Source: Ciona intestinalis (taxonomy: Eukaryota > Chordata > Ascidiacea > Phlebobranchia > Cionidae). From it: a stretch of DNA of 64,000 nucleotides. Position numbers and translations under genes: made by a program. A model generated the notes under the pieces. That model ran no database searches. It worked only from the letters and a program-made list of their open reading frames with translations, and was not told the origin of the DNA. Positions 63,170 to 64,000 of the stretch are shown here, piece after piece; the stretch's first letter is position 1, and every line of letters starts with the position of its first letter. Location: assembly GCF_000224145.3 (NCBI RefSeq), contig NW_004190415.2:1-64000 (forward strand). Direction: 5' to 3'.

Positions 63170-64000
63170 GACGTCATAAAGAACTTTATTATTACATCAC
63201 AGACCTGACTAAGTGTCCTCGAGAAGCAAGTTCTACAACTACTCGAAATAAAGCTTGTCGCGTCAAAAGCTCTGCAAGAGAGAGAAAGAGGGGAAGAAGC
63301 GGCGTTGGTTGGAAACTTCGTTACCGAGGTAAAATAGGATTCCAACAACTCTTAACTAAGTATTATTGTTGCATCACTGTGACGTAACAATATTTCACTG
63401 TGACGTAACAATGTTTCACTATGACGTAACAATGTTTTGCTGTGACGTTACAAACATATTTAATCAAGCGTGTCGAATCCACTACACGGTTGATTGATTA
63501 CATAAGGTGTGATGTCACAAACCTATAAGTGACGTCACAATTCATTCCCTCGTGACGTCACCTTCACGATCTTTGGTCACGTGAGCGATAAATCGTTTTG
63601 TGACGTCACTACCTCGATCCCTTACCTTTATTGCGTCACAATGCTAAGTGTAAACAACAATCCTAATTATGACATCACAATTAACGATTCAGATCAATAA
63701 CAAGTCGTATTGTTACGTCACAGTGGTCGATTGTGACCTCACAGATTGCGCCACCACGCGCTAAGGTCGCGATTTATTAAAAGTTTATTGTGATGTCATA
63801 ATTCGGTTTGTCCTCGACCTTTCACCTGCGTAACAATGCCCCAACAATGACATAACAATGATAAAACAATGGCATAATGAACGATCGCGTTACATCGAAC
63901 GACCGCGAAAGACAATCCTCATTGTGACGTAAACAATATAACACATTATTGCGTCACAACCGACACCCGCGCGATTTCCCGCCAAATCCCAAGCGACGTC
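63170..64000 (-). promoter_or_regulatory. COUP-TF upstream region dense in TGACGTCA/TGACGTAA motifs
   Basis: Holds GTGACGTAACAATATTTCAC, then GTGACGTAACAATGTTTCAC, ATGACGTAACAATGTTTTGC and GTGACGTTACAAAC in a row at 63378-63455, then GTGACGTCAC at about 63530, 63553 and 63599, TTACGTCACAG at 63712 and GTGACGTAAAC near 63925. This is a likely promoter-proximal region for the minus-strand gene, perhaps read by bZIP factors (inference). Confidence 0.5.

Overview
The window looks like a piece of a tunicate (Ciona-type) chromosome. The basis is many small exons joined by short GT-AG introns, AT-rich non-coding DNA, metazoan gene families in single full-length form, several short dispersed elements, and eight runs of N (most exactly 50, 125 or 500 long, so probably placeholder gap sizes). 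The species assignment is inference. No bacterial, phage or virus-like element was recognised. Nearly all of the sequence is explained by ten host genes, rebuilt exon by exon. For the complete genes every splice phase was checked and the frames chain. Exceptions are one ambiguous KDM3 exon and the gap-broken parts of UNC45, the astacin gene and SAFB. || Layout. 506-4455 (-): N-terminal half of a mosaic adhesion-GPCR-like receptor (signal peptide, Thr-rich stalk, C-type lectin, two EGF, SEA, hormone-receptor-like, start of GAIN), running off the left edge. 5488-23775 (+): a complete 30-exon KDM3/JMJD1 histone H3K9 demethylase. 24351-27051 (+): a type II membrane astacin metalloprotease with an antistasin-like module, cut off by a 500-N gap. 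27552-29890: pyrimidine-rich satellite around a small unique island. 31680-37707 (+): SAFB-like scaffold attachment factor lacking its first exon(s). 37766-38637 (-): typical 2-Cys peroxiredoxin. 40007-45308 (+): NEDD4-family HECT ubiquitin ligase, 24 exons. 45876-46076 (-): HSBP1. 47726-48838 (+): MAF1. 49517-54178 (+): PLEKHA5/6/7-type WW-PH protein. 54596-59210 (+): UNC45 myosin chaperone. 60063-63169 (-): COUP-TF (NR2F) nuclear receptor. || Three gene pairs are head to head and may share promoters: receptor/KDM3, peroxiredoxin/NEDD4 and HSBP1/MAF1. UNC45 and COUP-TF converge. The genes do not form one pathway; this is a normal mixed stretch of chromatin, stress, ubiquitin and developmental genes. 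|| The most interesting signals are structural. (1) Intronic minisatellites repeatedly begin at or a few bases after a 5' splice site; in the NEDD4 gene two arrays copy the exon end together with its splice donor. (2) A TGACGTCA-type octamer is scattered at high density. It keeps its CpG in intergenic DNA, the left-edge receptor and COUP-TF, but appears as TGATGTCA/TGACATCA inside the other gene bodies, which reads like a footprint of mosaic gene-body methylation. (3) The same octamer forms an eleven-unit acidic repeat in SAFB coding sequence. (4) KDM3 has an intron-sized, stop-free, in-frame segment containing a SINE, and a 90-nt hairpin in another intron. (5) The astacin gene appears to join a protease-inhibitor-type module to a protease.
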